A stretch of 64,000 bases of DNA, taken from assembly GCA_014529385.2 (NCBI GenBank), contig CM043962.1:149106647-149170646 (forward strand), written 5' to 3'. The notes beneath the pieces were generated by a model. That model was not told the origin of the DNA and ran no database searches. It saw only the letters and a list, made by a program, of their open reading frames with translations. The stretch is from Adiantum capillus-veneris (Eukaryota; Streptophyta; Polypodiopsida; Polypodiales; Pteridaceae). Of the stretch, positions 32,267-44,032 are shown in pieces; the stretch's first letter is position 1, and every line of letters begins with the position of its first letter. The position numbers were made by a program, and so were the translations under genes.

Positions 32267-33906
32267 ATGTCTACCCTAGATTCAAACGCAGCTTACACAA
32301 GCTTGGAGATCCCGACGAGAGAGGAATATCCTCCCACAATGGATCTTCCAAACTTGCAATTAATAAAGATCCATCTTGTTGAGAGACTTTGGATGAGTGG
32401 TCATGAGAGTGAAGGACTATATAGATACATTGACAACAATGAGGTCAATCTTATAGGTGCTCAGATCCATACCTAGAAGAGATAACGTATTACAAGCTCT
32501 TATATGTCTACACATACAGAGTCGACTGTCAATGGAGATCTATAGTTGTCGACAAGTATGGACGAGAATACAGAGTTGTAGAAAGCACAAATCCACATAC
32601 TGTACTAGAAAGAGGTAAATATTTGGTCAATGAAGGACCACAAATGCCTCCACCAAACACGAGAATTCCTATAGGAATTCCAAGAAGAGAGCCATCAGGA
32701 TTCCCTTCAAGAGCGATAACGAAAGAAGGATTGGGAGAGTCTCTGGTTAGACTTGTAGACAATCGACGAGTTAGACCATCCCAAGTCGAGAAATGGGTAA
32801 ACAGAAAATACTCCGGAGATAAAGATCCGAGAGATCACGTAACGGCTTTTAGAAGAGTGATTAGAGCAGAGGAAGTTTCAGATTTTGCGACACAGTTTGC
32901 GGGATTTGGATTGACTCTAGAAGATGATGCAGCTACATGGTTCAGCTCGGTGGAAAAATGGGATTTTGAGACCCTAGATGATCTATTTGAGGAGTTTATT
33001 GAAGAATTCTCGCCAAAAGGCATTGCTCACAACACGGTCTCGCAAATCCATAGATTCAAACAGAAAGAGAATGAATCAGTACTCAAAGCATCATTACAGC
33101 TCAAGAGATATGTTAAGCTCTGTCCGAGAGCGGAATTATCTACGCAAGCACGACTGATGATGATCTTTATCCAGGGAATGAGACATGCGGGCCTTCAGAA
33201 GGATCTGCATATGATAAGGAGGATGACACTAAACGAGTTGATCAAAGAAGCTCTTTATCTAGTGGATAACTGTGAGGCATACAAAGAAAAGGACTTAAAG
33301 AGTCAAGGAGATGACACATCCTCTCAGCACAGTGTTTCACAGATAAGTGAGTCCATTGCCAAGCCTACGACACCTATTGATCAAGAAAAGCTTATCGACG
33401 ACTTGGTCAAGGGGTTGATTCCTCTTGTAAGGTCTGATTCGGGAGAGCCGAAGTGGTGTAAAATTGAGAGAAAATGGACGAACCATACGGAGGAAGAGTG
33501 CTATTATAGCATGGAAAATGCTAGGGAGAGGTATGTACAACCTGTTCCAGAAGCACCTACTCCACTTAGATACCTTACGGGGAATGCGCCAGGACCAGTA
33601 GGAGTTTTAAGGCCACAGCTTGTCTTAGGACAACAACCTCCGCTGCCAGGTGCTAGAATGCCGGTAGACATGAGATACATGCCAATGATGGAAGCATCCA
33701 ATAAACCAACGCCAGTACCAGCTACAATGTGGTATAGCAACCAAAGTGAGTACTACCCTTTGGAGCAACAAAATGTGAGAGAACCACATGGAGTGGTGAG
33801 GCCGATACAACCTCCACCTCCTGGGTTTCAGTCGAAAGAAAGAAGGTATGAAATGGACGAAAGGACATTGCGATTCATTGCAAATAGAGAGAGATGTTCG
33901 TATAAA

Positions 33907-34664
<758 letters not shown>

Positions 34665-34942
34665 CCTCTAGAAGAAACTATGGAACTAAAAGAGGCAAAG
34701 GGGTTTTGCCTGCTACATGCATTGCCATGTACACCTGGGAGTGCACGTATGTGTCTACCCATATAGGATTTGACCAATAAAGACAAGATTTTGACCCGGT
34801 GGTCCTGATCTCCGTACACCTCTCGACCGAGGTGTATGGAGATTGGGCAAGACTAGAGAATGTGAGGTAGTTTACATTGTTAGGAGTATATATATTAAAA
34901 CAACATTCATAATCATTGTAGATGGCAACATCATCAACTAAC

Positions 34943-36235
34943 ATGGAGGAAAAGATTGCATGCTCGTGCACACTCTGCAAGTATCAAATCTTGTGCAAGC
35001 ATAGAATATGTAATGAGCATGTGTAAAAGTACGGAGAGTTTGCTAGAGAAACCGTACAGAATCTACGATAAGACTCCTATGGAACGGGCATTGATTTTTG
35101 TGACATAGCACCTACATCTGAGAGAGAGAGAGAAAAAGGATTATGCGTGAAGGTCCGACCAATATAGAGCTAAGGATAGAAGCAGAAAAGGGCTTACAAA
35201 CAGAAGACGACGGCATGGAGGAGATGCTGGATGCCTTCTTCCAGACAAGCGAGGAGAATGCTAACGAAGTAGCACCAGAAGCAGTGCGCCTATCTCTTGA
35301 AGACATGTTGAGGAAGTTGGCACGTCAACCAATCTATGAAGGCACCAAAATATCTGTGCTTCGTACTTGTCTGGCGTTTTTGAATCTTCAGTCAGTGTAC
35401 GGGTGGTCAGATGCAAGCGTCACTGCTTTGTTTAGGTACGTAATTTACAAAAGAGATTTTCCGATTGCAACGGTTACGTGCTTGGGGAGCTTTTTCATTT
35501 AATGTGGCTTAAACAGGTTGTTGCGGGAGCAACTTCTCCCGGCTGGCAATGACATGCCCCGTCCAGGCCAGACGCAAAGCAACTATTGACCTCAATTGGC
35601 TTGGACTACAACAAGATTCATGCATGTCCAAATGACTGCATTCTTTTTTGCAATGAATTTGAAGATTGTCTGTCGTGTCCTAATGCGCTACAAACAAGAT
35701 GCGGTTGGCGAGACAGTGCCAGCTAAAGTGTTGCGGCATTTCCCTATTATTCCTAGGATAAAAAACATGTTTTGTTGTGGTTCCATTGCAAAGTTGACGC
35801 GGTGGCATTCTACGAATAGATCCATTGACGCAACATTTAGGGTGCCCGTTGATTCAAAGGCTTGGAGGCACATTGAAGATACCTGGCCACATTTTAAGAG
35901 TGAACCACGCAATTTGCATTTGGGCATGGCAATGGATGGAGTCAATCCATTTGGCTTGAGAAGCTCGTCATGGAGCACTTGGCATGTGTGCCTTATCAAT
36001 TACAACCTCCCGCCGTGGCTTGCCATCAAGAAGGGTCATTTGATATTAATCTTGATTATACCTGGTAAGTTCAGGCAAAAAACATGGATGTTTATCTAGC
36101 TCCACTAGTTGACAATCTCTAGGAGTTATGGCATGGGATCGACATAGCAGATGCGGTTGAACCAATAGGACAACAACATGCAAGGATCCATGGACTTCTT
36201 ATGTGGACTATGCATGATTGGCCAGGATATGGAGA
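34943..36235 (+). pseudogene. CACTA transposase TNP2 (transposase_21 family), truncated
   Basis: From ATG 34943 it reads MEEKIACSCTLCKYQILCKH, a Cys-rich N-terminal piece. A frameshift in a GA tract near 35125 follows. Then 35143-35435 holds LSLEDMLRKLARQPIYEG and LQSVYGWSDASVTALFR. A GT-AG intron (35436-35516) joins it to LLREQLLPAGNDMPR. Next come GLDYNKIHACPNDCILF, and after a frameshift near 35680, VPAKVLRHFPIIPRI, LGMAMDGVNPFG, YNLPPWLAIK and MDVYLAPLVDNL. The text stops at MHDWPGYGEA. The C-terminal half, expected to follow, is missing. Confidence 0.9.
35436..35516 (+). other. 81-bp intron in the TNP2 pseudogene
   Basis: TTTAG|GTACGT at the donor and AAACAG|GTTG at the acceptor. Removing it keeps the frame (ALF-R-LLREQ), with the Arg codon split by the intron (phase 2). 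This also fixes the coding strand. Confidence 0.8.
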
Positions 36236-36251
36236 AGCATGATTGGCCAGG
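36212..36251. repeat. 15-bp direct repeat at the TNP2 deletion junction
   Basis: GCATGATTGGCCAGG occurs at 36212-36226 and again at 36237-36251. The TNP2 frame ends at the second copy, and the next gene's text begins right after it. This is the structure expected when the intervening sequence is lost. Confidence 0.85.
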
Positions 36252-37268
36252 TACTACGCCTCCGGGCTTCACACCTGAGGGTCCGACGCCTATGGGGGGG
36301 ACGCCTATGGGGGAGGGGGATGCCTACAGGTATGACGCCTGCAAGGTCTCCCATCACGGCCGCTTCGATACCTAGTGGTGCGGCAGAGGCGGGTACGTCC
36401 GTATCTCCGTAGCACAGGCGCACTCGCCGATCTCGGCGATCGTCAGGTGGAGGTGGTGGTTGCTGTGGAGGATGGGCCACAGATGCTTCGACCCCTCCTC
36501 GCTCATGACCCCTGCCTACCCAGGCGCACCTCTCGACACACCTCTTGGCACACCTCGGACACCTTGGGGGGCACATGATCCTAGTGCCTCCAAGCTCTAT
36601 ACTGTACGGGCAGATGGTTCTGTTGACATGGATAGAGTCGGGACTGAGATGAGACAGCGGATTCGCCAGCTCACGGAGCTACAATTTTTGACCTGTATTC
36701 TGACGCCTTGGCCTGACCAGGATCGTGACAAAATCAGTTATATAGTGGAGACCATCATGATAGAGCATCAGCTTGCTCCGGGTTCAAAGGATCTTTCGAG
36801 GAGGTCGATCAAGGGTGTTGCACGGGACACCGTGAAACATCGATGAGATGCAGCTCGACAGGCTTTCAGGACTGGCTCGCCGAAGCCTTCGGGCATCCCA
36901 CACGAGATGTGGCAGCTGATTAGGGAGGATGAGCGGACAGCGGACACGTGGTTCGGACAGCAGCGCCAGGCCACGCAGATACGACAGATGACCAGGGGGA
37001 CATCTCATCTTGGCAGCGGAGGCTTCGACACCTTTCGCTATGAGTTTGTGAGTTTCCAATCCAATCCTAGCTATGGGGTTTTTTTAAACATGATGAATCA
37101 TGTATTCTTATTACTTTGATTTTTGTATAAACGCAGAATCTTGCAATGCATCGAGCCGCGACACGCCAGGAGGAGACAGATGGATATCGCAAAAGTATCT
37201 ATGAAGTATTGAATGATCTTGATGCTTCAGGAGAGCCTGTAGACTGGGAGGCCTTAGAGTCTCGCTGA
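36252..37268 (+). pseudogene. Second CACTA gene, transposase_24 (Ptta/En/Spm)-like
   Basis: A proline-rich start (TPPGFTPEGPTPMGG) is followed, in a shifting frame, by AYPGAPLDTPLGTPRTPW, ASKLYTVRADGSVDMDR, then RRSIKGVARDTVKHR and an in-frame TGA (36844). It continues with GIPHEMWQLIREDERTADTW, then a GT-AG intron (37048-37136), then NLAMHRAATRQEETDGYRKS and LNDLDASGEPVDWEALESR, ending at TGA 37266. Its position after TNP2 and its Pro-rich then DNA-binding-like layout fit the plant Ptta/En/Spm transposase family. The assignment is weaker than for TNP2. Confidence 0.65.
37048..37136 (+). other. 89-bp intron in the second CACTA gene
   Basis: Donor TTT|GTGAGT and acceptor CGCAG|AATCTT. Joining the flanks keeps the frame (RYEF-NLAMHRA). 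Confidence 0.7.
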
Positions 37269-37449
37269 TCGATTGAGGTGAGACATTAATATGTGTGAGT
37301 TGATTTAATTAAATAAGTATATGTGAAGTAATATCAATACTAATTTTGTGACTTGTCCTATGTGCAGGTTGTGACGCCTAGTCATCAGTGGATTTCATAT
37401 ATATGCTTTGTGAGACACAGACACGCTTCTGTGTCTCTTTTTTGTATAG

Positions 37450-37750
37450 ATATATATGGTTATGGTTATTGTTCAGACATGCTTATGGTTATTGTTCAGA
37501 CATGATTATGGTTATTGTTTTCCTTATGGTTATGGTTATGGTCATTGTATAGACATGGTTATGGTTATTGTTCTTGTATAGACATGGTTATGGTTATTGT
37601 TTTGTTTATGGTTATGTTTAACTTTCTGGTTATGCTTATGGTTATTGTTTTGTTTATGGTTATGGTTATCTGCATTATGGTTTTGATCAATATAGTTATG
37701 GCCAGTTATGGTACTTTTGCACAAAGTTCGTTATGATTATGGTTTTAAGT
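37450..37750. repeat. Low-complexity (GGTTAT)-like tract
   Basis: Imperfect tandem repeats of TGGTTATGGTTATTGTT spread over about 300 bp between the second CACTA gene and the right end. The frames reading MVMVIVLFMV here come from the repeat. Confidence 0.85.
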
Positions 37751-37989
37751 TGGTTATGGTTTTGCAGAAAGTTCATTTCATTTCTTTCATTGGCCTTAAA
37801 TCTCATGTGAGATCCTACATGGATAGCATCTAGGAGGTGTATACATATGGTTTTTTTTGAAAAGTTTATGTTAAAACGAAGGGAACTCTGCTGAAATTTT
37901 TGCGGGAGCACGGTTGATTTTGGTGGTGCTCGCTTTTTTGGGCAGAGGATAGGTAGTCTGACTGTGGCTGTGTCCATCTTTTCACTAGG

Positions 37990-38203
37990 CACATGCCAAG
38001 CTGCATGTCCTCTGCCCAAGATTTTTTTTTTCTGTTATGGTCGTCGCAATCTGCGTCGCTAGGCCCGTCAAAATATGCGTCGATAACAGTAGACGTGTAT
38101 ATCGATGCATATTGCGACGTTTTCATAAGGACGCGTATATCGACGGTTTTTTTGACGGGGTGCGTCGAAACCTACGTCGAAGGCCCCCTTTTTTGTTGTA
38201 GTG
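37990..38203. repeat. CACTA right terminal and subterminal repeats
   Basis: Contains GCGTCGATAACAG, GTATATCGATGC, GCGTATATCGACGG and TGCGTCGAAACCTACGTCGA before the TTGTTGTAGTG tip, mirroring the left end. Confidence 0.88.
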
Positions 38204-38206
38204 TAG

Positions 38207-39462
38207 CTTCTAAGTTCAAATCATTGCGGTTGACGTTGCCTTGAAGAGATCGTTAGTACAAGTCAAATATAGAGAAGAAGAGTATTCCCTCAAGTAACGA
38301 TAAAGAGGGAGCAAGAAAACACAAAAGCGATGTTGGTGGTATACATGATGGCAAACGAGGGCAAAAGTCGTAGAAGAGATGCTATTGTAGATAGCAATAG
38401 GCATGATCTACATGATGATGGATATTTAAGTAGACATGGTTGACAAAAAAGAAGATATGAAAGATGAAGAGATCATGAGAGAATATGTAGCTACAGGGGT
38501 GATGATTGAAACACTCACAAACAACACGATGATTGTAGGGATAGACACAATGTATATGCTCATAGTGATGATGATGATGATGATGAATGCAGAGATGGGA
38601 GAAAGAGGGGTTTAGAGGAATGTAGCTCATGCATCCTTTCGACACGTGAAAGGGTGACAGTGGGTTGAAACCTTAAGAGTACTTGTCCCTTGTTGGAAGG
38701 CCTTCATAGAGATGACATTGGTTACTCTGACGTAGGAGTGATGATGGAAAGTTTTGATGTGGTGATCCCCACATAGGCAAAAGATACTAACCTGACTACA
38801 TGAAAGGACAAGGGAGGGATTGGCATGCTACTCTCCACCCAACCATCTCCTCTTATAGACCCAAAGCCTATCTTTAGGAGCCCATGAACATGCACACCTA
38901 GCAGCCTTGCCTAGGGACCATGCTCGCCTTGGTCTTACCCTTGTCTTGGCGTTACTCCGCCTTAAAAGAGAGATTTCATCCTCGAATACTGCAATGGAAC
39001 ATCTCTTCTTAAGAATATAGATGTTCTCTAATCTAAACCTGCATTTGGTGAACTGATCCACGAAATAAGTACAAAAGCTGATACTCATATGTGACGATCT
39101 GCTTGTACCAAAAATGGTTGCAATCCATATCTTTGTAAGAGACTATTTCTTGGGCCAAAAGGAACCTCTAGCTATTTCTTATATTGGTTTTGGAGCGTAT
39201 CTCAAACGAGATGCTAGAGATGAGCAAACGTATTGCTCCTACTAGGTAACTAAGTATAGAGCCAATCTCAAGAAAAATGATCTAATTTTGTATCTCCTTT
39301 TGTTATTATCATGTTGCGACTAATGTAGAGGGCTCTCTAACTTGTTACTCTCATTTTTTTACTAATGTAGAGCCTATTGAAGGAGATGCTCTAACAAAGC
39401 AAAGTTAACTCATTCGTCTCAAAACGCAATTTATTTTGAAAGTTGGAATGCTTCTTTCTAAT
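38207..39462. other. Unassigned stretch with a fragment of the 1.65-kb repeat
   Basis: No supported gene. 38795-38950 (AAGGACAAGGGAGGG..., CTTGCCTAGGGACCATG...) matches part of the tandem units farther right (for example about 49836-49975). 38560-38590 is a short GAT repeat. The remainder shows nothing recognisable. Confidence 0.5.
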
Positions 39463-39467
39463 GCAGA

Positions 39468-39692
39468 TGTTACCATATACATATGACAGTGATGTGTGTG
39501 AACATATTAGGAACGTTGGGGCATTTTTTCCCTCTTTAGGAGGTTTTTCCCCCCGTGCATTGTATATACGCCCATCACTCTAGGGCTATCTATCTTTCCA
39601 TTGCACACTAAGTAACACACTCTCTATTGTGTGCCTTGAGCTTCCTTCATCTTCTCCAAGCTGTGTGCGTCTCTACAACCCTAATTCTAACA
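39468..39692 (+). repeat. Copia-2 5' LTR
   Basis: TGTTACCATATAC...CTAATTCTAACA. In reverse complement it matches the Copia-1 LTRs. Confidence 0.95.
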
Positions 39693-39706
39693 ATTGGTAT
39701 CACAGC
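39693..39706 (+). other. Copia-2 primer-binding site
   Basis: ATTGGTATCACAGC directly after the LTR matches initiator tRNA-Met with one change (G to C). Confidence 0.88.
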
Positions 39707-40053
39707 AAGTTGCGTCCTCTCGGGCTTAGTCGCCAGTTGCTCTAGCACATGCCTGCTCACTTTCTCTGATTTAAGTGAAGTTTGGCGAGCATTTGCAGGT
39801 TGACAAATATTTCGGGGTTACTCGTAGGGCTCACTCTACTCAGATTTTTGATTCGGGCTCATTTCGGCCTCCGTTTCCACTACAGACAGGTCTGCACAGG
39901 CAATTTCATCATTTTGTGCAAAATTTCTGTCAGTGCCATTTTCTGCATAACAAGTGTCTTACAGTCTTCTACGGTTTGTGCTATATAACACGTGTTGTTC
40001 CCGCTCCGTTTCTCCTCTTTTTCGGCAGTTTTCATATAAGGTGCAACATTTAC

Positions 40054-40629
40054 CATGGCTGACTACAACACAGATGTGTTCAAGATGTTCGCGTCTTGAA
40101 TATTGTGCAGGGCATTGATGTATGCCCTGGTTCTGAGGATGTAGGTGATGTTGAGGATGTTGCAGATCTTACTGCAAGGATTGCTGCTATTAGAGTTGTT
40201 TTGCCTACGGTAGAACAATCTCGTTGGGATGTAACGGATGCACAGGATCATGCTTTGATTGCGTTGTCTGTAAAGCGTACCATTGTTCCTCACATTCGTT
40301 CAACAAAATCTGCAAAACAGGCTTGGGATATTCTAGCAGGTCTTTATGCAAGCCGCAATGAGGCTAAAATTGCTTTGCTGCGTAAAGAGCTAGAGTCGAA
40401 GATTATGCATGAGGAAGATGATATGGAAACTTTTCTTGTTGGTGTCAAGGATATCAATGAGCAACTTATTTATGCAGGTGAAGTCATTTCAGATAGTTTC
40501 CTTGTGCAGACTGTTCTTGATGCCTTACCAAATTTCTACCAGACTTTTGCTAGTACTTGGAGACTTATGACCCAAGGAAATCTTGAAGTTGTTAAGTTTG
40601 ATGCATTATGCACATTGCTGTTGCAATAG
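40054..40629 (+). pseudogene. Copia-2 gag N-terminal domain (internal deletion)
   Basis: The ATG at 40054 gives MADYNTDVFKMFAS and then a stop. About 100 bp present in Copia-1 (coding EERLDGDNYPMWAYMMQ and onward) are missing. The frame resumes at NIVQGIDVCPGSED and runs to a TAG at 40627, where Copia-1 has Gln-Glu (LLLQE). Otherwise it parallels Copia-1. Confidence 0.9.
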
Positions 40630-41196
40630 TCACTTTCCAGAAAAAACAGGACTAGACAACTTGCAGTTAAACATGCTTTTATTGCTTCTCAAAGAAAGGG
40701 TGGTAACAGCAATGCATCCACTTCTTATGGTTTTGCTGCAAGTGGCAAAACTTATGTTCCCAATGCTTCTGCTCGCACCACTTCATCTGGCAATTTTGGT
40801 GATAAGGGCAAAAAGAAGATGCGTTGCCATTATTGTAAAGCTAATGATCACTTGATCAAGCAGTGTCCTAAGTTGAAGGCAAAAGAGGCTAAGAAGAAAG
40901 AGGGTGGTTCCACTGCAAATGCTGGTTTCACTACAAATGCAACCATTGTTGAGTCTTTTGCAAAAGGAGACTGTAATACTGATGTTGATGCAGAATGGGC
41001 TTTTAGTGTAGAGTGCACTTACAATCCTGCTGTCCATGATGCATGCATGTCAGTTGATACAGATTCACATGTGTGGTATTTCAACAATGGTGCTACAAAG
41101 CACATTACCTCACATCATGAATTGTTCACCTCTCTCGAGTCTGTCCCTCATGGGAATTCTGTCACTTGTGCCAACAATGCCTCTTATCCAGTTTAG
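40630..41196 (+). pseudogene. Copia-2 gag zinc knuckle and protease (active site lost)
   Basis: CHYCKANDHLIKQC is a normal CX2CX4HX4C knuckle. The protease site reads VWYFNNGATKHITSH, where the catalytic Asp of the usual DSG triad is Asn. Copia-1 keeps DSG. The frame ends at TAG 41194. Confidence 0.9.
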
Positions 41197-42420
41197 GGAG
41201 TTGGAAAGATTGTGCTTACTGCTACTAATGGTAGTTCTTTCACACTTGTTGATGAACTTTATGTACCTAGGATCAAGAAGAATCTTTTGTCTGTATCTGC
41301 ACTTGCTAGACTTGTACTTGTAGTCAAATTTGTGGATGACAGATGTACAGTTCGTGATCTCAGTTTTGGTGATGAAATTGTTGCATCTGGGCTTTTGTGC
41401 CATGGGCTGTATAAGCTCACTTTGTATGACAAGTGTGGACAAAATTTTGCAAATGCAGTTGCAGATTCAAGGGCTATTTCAGATGCAAAACTTTGGCATG
41501 CACGTTTTGGTCATCTGAATTTTGCCAGTTTGCTGCGTTTGCAGAAATCTGATATGGTTGCTTCTTTGCCGCCTCTTGAAGTACTTGTCAAACATGTTTG
41601 TGAAGACTGTATTTTGGGTAAAATGCAGTGTTCTAAGTTTCCAAAGGATGGTTCAGTTCGGGCCACATGCAGGTTGCAGCTTGTGCATAGTGATGTTTGT
41701 GGGCCCATGCAAACTCCATCCTTGGGCAATCACCTATACTTCGTGACTTTCATTGATGATTACTCCAGGCATGCATGGGTATTTCCGCTTAAAGTGAAGT
41801 CCGAATTTTTTATGTGCTTCAAACAATTTTTGGCTATGGCTGAAAATGTCTCGTAATGTACTATGGGCACCCTCCATTCCGATCGAGGGGGGGAGTATAT
41901 GTCTCATGAATTCAATGCATTTCTGGCTAGTCATGGGATAAAACACCAATGTATAGTGCCTTATATACCTCAACAAAATGGTGTTGCTGAGAGGAAAAAC
42001 AGGTCACTTACGGAAATGATACGATGTATGGTCAAAAGTCAAGCTTTGCCGCATTCTTTTTGGCTTGAGGCCATCATGTGTGCCACTTATGTACTAAACA
42101 GGTGTCCTACAAAAGCTTTGTAGTCTATTACTCCATATGAATCATGGCATGATAGAAAGCCTCCTATTGAGCACATGCGTGTTTTTGGCTGTTTGGTATA
42201 TGCTTTAGTGCCACAAACACAACGTAGAAAATTGGATGATAAGGCTGTCAAATGTATTTTTGTTGGTTATAGTGTTGAAAGCAAAGGTTATAGATTGTAT
42301 CATCCACAAACAAAGCATATTCTGGTTTCACGGGATGTAGTGTTTGTGGAAGATTCTGTTTAGCCCTTGCTGTCATGTACTAGAGACAATAATGTAAGCT
42401 CACAGGACATTTATGACACT
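41197..42420 (+). pseudogene. Copia-2 integrase
   Basis: Frames at 41212-41856, 41863-42123 and 42175-42363 hold WHARFGHLNF, HVCEDCILGK (intact CxxC), HSDVCGPMQTP, FIDDYSRHAWVF, LHSDRGGEYMSHEF, PQQNGVAERKNR and VFGCLVYAL. Stops at 41854 and 42121 break it. The DDE residues are present. Confidence 0.92.
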
Positions 42421-42499
42421 TTTCGCCTCTTTTCAATGGTGGAAGTTCGAATGTAAATTCCAATGAGGCAAATGTACAACCTATGGGGGTTTCTGAAAA

Positions 42500-43640
42500 T
42501 GTTACAGGTTAGCTATTACTGATGCAGATGTACATGATGTACTTGATAAGAAAAGGGCTGAAAATGAGCAGGCTAGAGGTATGCCAGAATGGCTGGTGCA
42601 TACATTGTGTGACAGTAAATTGGATGCACCTTTGTCTAGTCGTACTTGTTCAGGCTCTTGCCATGCATCTTATGCATCAGATTGTTATGCTTGGCTGTGT
42701 CTAGCTTACATGATGTTGAGGAGCGTCTGTCTTTTGATGAAGCACAAAATTCAAAAAATTGGATGGCTGCCATGCAATTAGAATATGATGCACTTATAGA
42801 AAATGACACATGGACTTTATGTGATTTTCCTCTTGGCAAAAAGGCCATTGGTACGAAGTGGGTTTACAAGTTGAAACGCAAGCCGGATGGTGATCGATCG
42901 CCATAAGGCTCGACTTGTTGCAAAGGGTTATGCACAACAAAAAGGCATAGATTACAAAGAGACTTTTGCTCCCACTTGTCGTATGACTACTGTGCATTTT
43001 CTATATGCATTGGCAACTCATTTTGGTTGGGATGTACATCAATCATATATTGTTACTGCTTTCTTAACTGGTGAAATATTTGAGGAAGTTTATGTAACGC
43101 AGCCTCACGGTTTTGTCGTGAAAGGACAAGAGGACAAAATGTGCAAATGTAAGAAGGCTTTGTATGGGTTGAAGCAATCTCCTCGTGCTTGGTATGAGAA
43201 ATATGACACTCATTTGGTCAAACAAGGCTTTCGTAACAGTCCAACACAAAGCACATTGTATGTAAAGCATGAGGGTGATGTACTTCTCCTTATGGTTCTT
43301 TATGTAGATGATTTGCTAATCACTGGACCAAATGAGAGACATATTGCTAAATTTAAGGCTGATTTGAATGCTACTTTCAAGATGAAAGATTTGGGGTCGT
43401 TGCATCATTATTTGGGCATACAGTTTAAGCAGTGTGATGGTGGTATTGCCTTGTGTTAGAAAAGTTACATAGAGACATTGATATGTAAGTTTGGACTTGA
43501 GGATTGCAAACCTATTGCCACTCCCATGGAAACAAGTTTGAAATTAAGTCTTCATGATGCTGGTGATCCTGCTGATGTCACTCTTTACCAAACTGATGTT
43601 GGATGCCTCATTTATGTATGCAACACAAGGCCAGATATTC
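42500..43640 (+). pseudogene. Copia-2 reverse transcriptase (motif A Asp lost)
   Basis: 42646-42906 and 42887-43459 overlap with a frameshift near 42890. Motif A reads HQSYIVTAFLTGEI, where the catalytic Asp is Tyr (Copia-1: HQSDIVTAF). The YVDD box (LYVDDLLITGPN) is intact. A TAG at 43457 interrupts the frame before KSYIETLICKFGLEDC. Confidence 0.92.
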
Positions 43641-44032
43641 AGTTTGCAGATTTATGCATAGCCCAGGGTCTAAGCATTGGCAGGCTGTCAAGAGGATTTT
43701 TCGCTACCTTAGTGGCACTTTACATCTTGGCTTGTTTTATCCCAAGGGGGGATCATTGCCGCCACACTTACATGCTTTTTCGGACTCAGATTGGGCTGGT
43801 TGTTTTGACAGCGAGTGTCCACAAGTGGTTTTTGTTTCATGCTTGGCAGTTCATGTATATCATGGTTGAGCAAGAAGCAACCTACTGTGGCCACTTCGAG
43901 TTGTGAGGCTGAGTACAGGGCAGTCTTCACAACCACGGTCGAGTGTGTATGGCTCAGACGCCTTATGGCTGATTTGGGTGTTGGACAGGACATTGCCAAC
44001 ATTATCTACACTGACAGTCAGAGCGCATTAGC
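43641..44032 (+). pseudogene. Copia-2 RNase H, first part
   Basis: Frames with FSDSDWAGCFDSE, SGFCFMLGSSCISWLSKKQ, SCEAEYRAVFTTTVE and YTDSQSALAV. It is cut after the TTAGC target site by the solo LTR and resumes at 45622. Confidence 0.9.

Noticed and set aside
37400-37445. Hairpin followed by T run (GAGACACAG/CTGTGTCTC) as a terminator
   Set aside because: Intrinsic terminators are not used by plant Pol II. It is likely part of the transposon 3' region.
37542-37724. Telomere-like repeat
   Set aside because: The GGTTAT-like tract is degenerate and not the plant TTTAGGG. It lies inside a transposon.
38382-38645. His-rich frame (HHHHHHHYEHIH)
   Set aside because: It comes from a short GAT repeat on the other strand. 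No domain.
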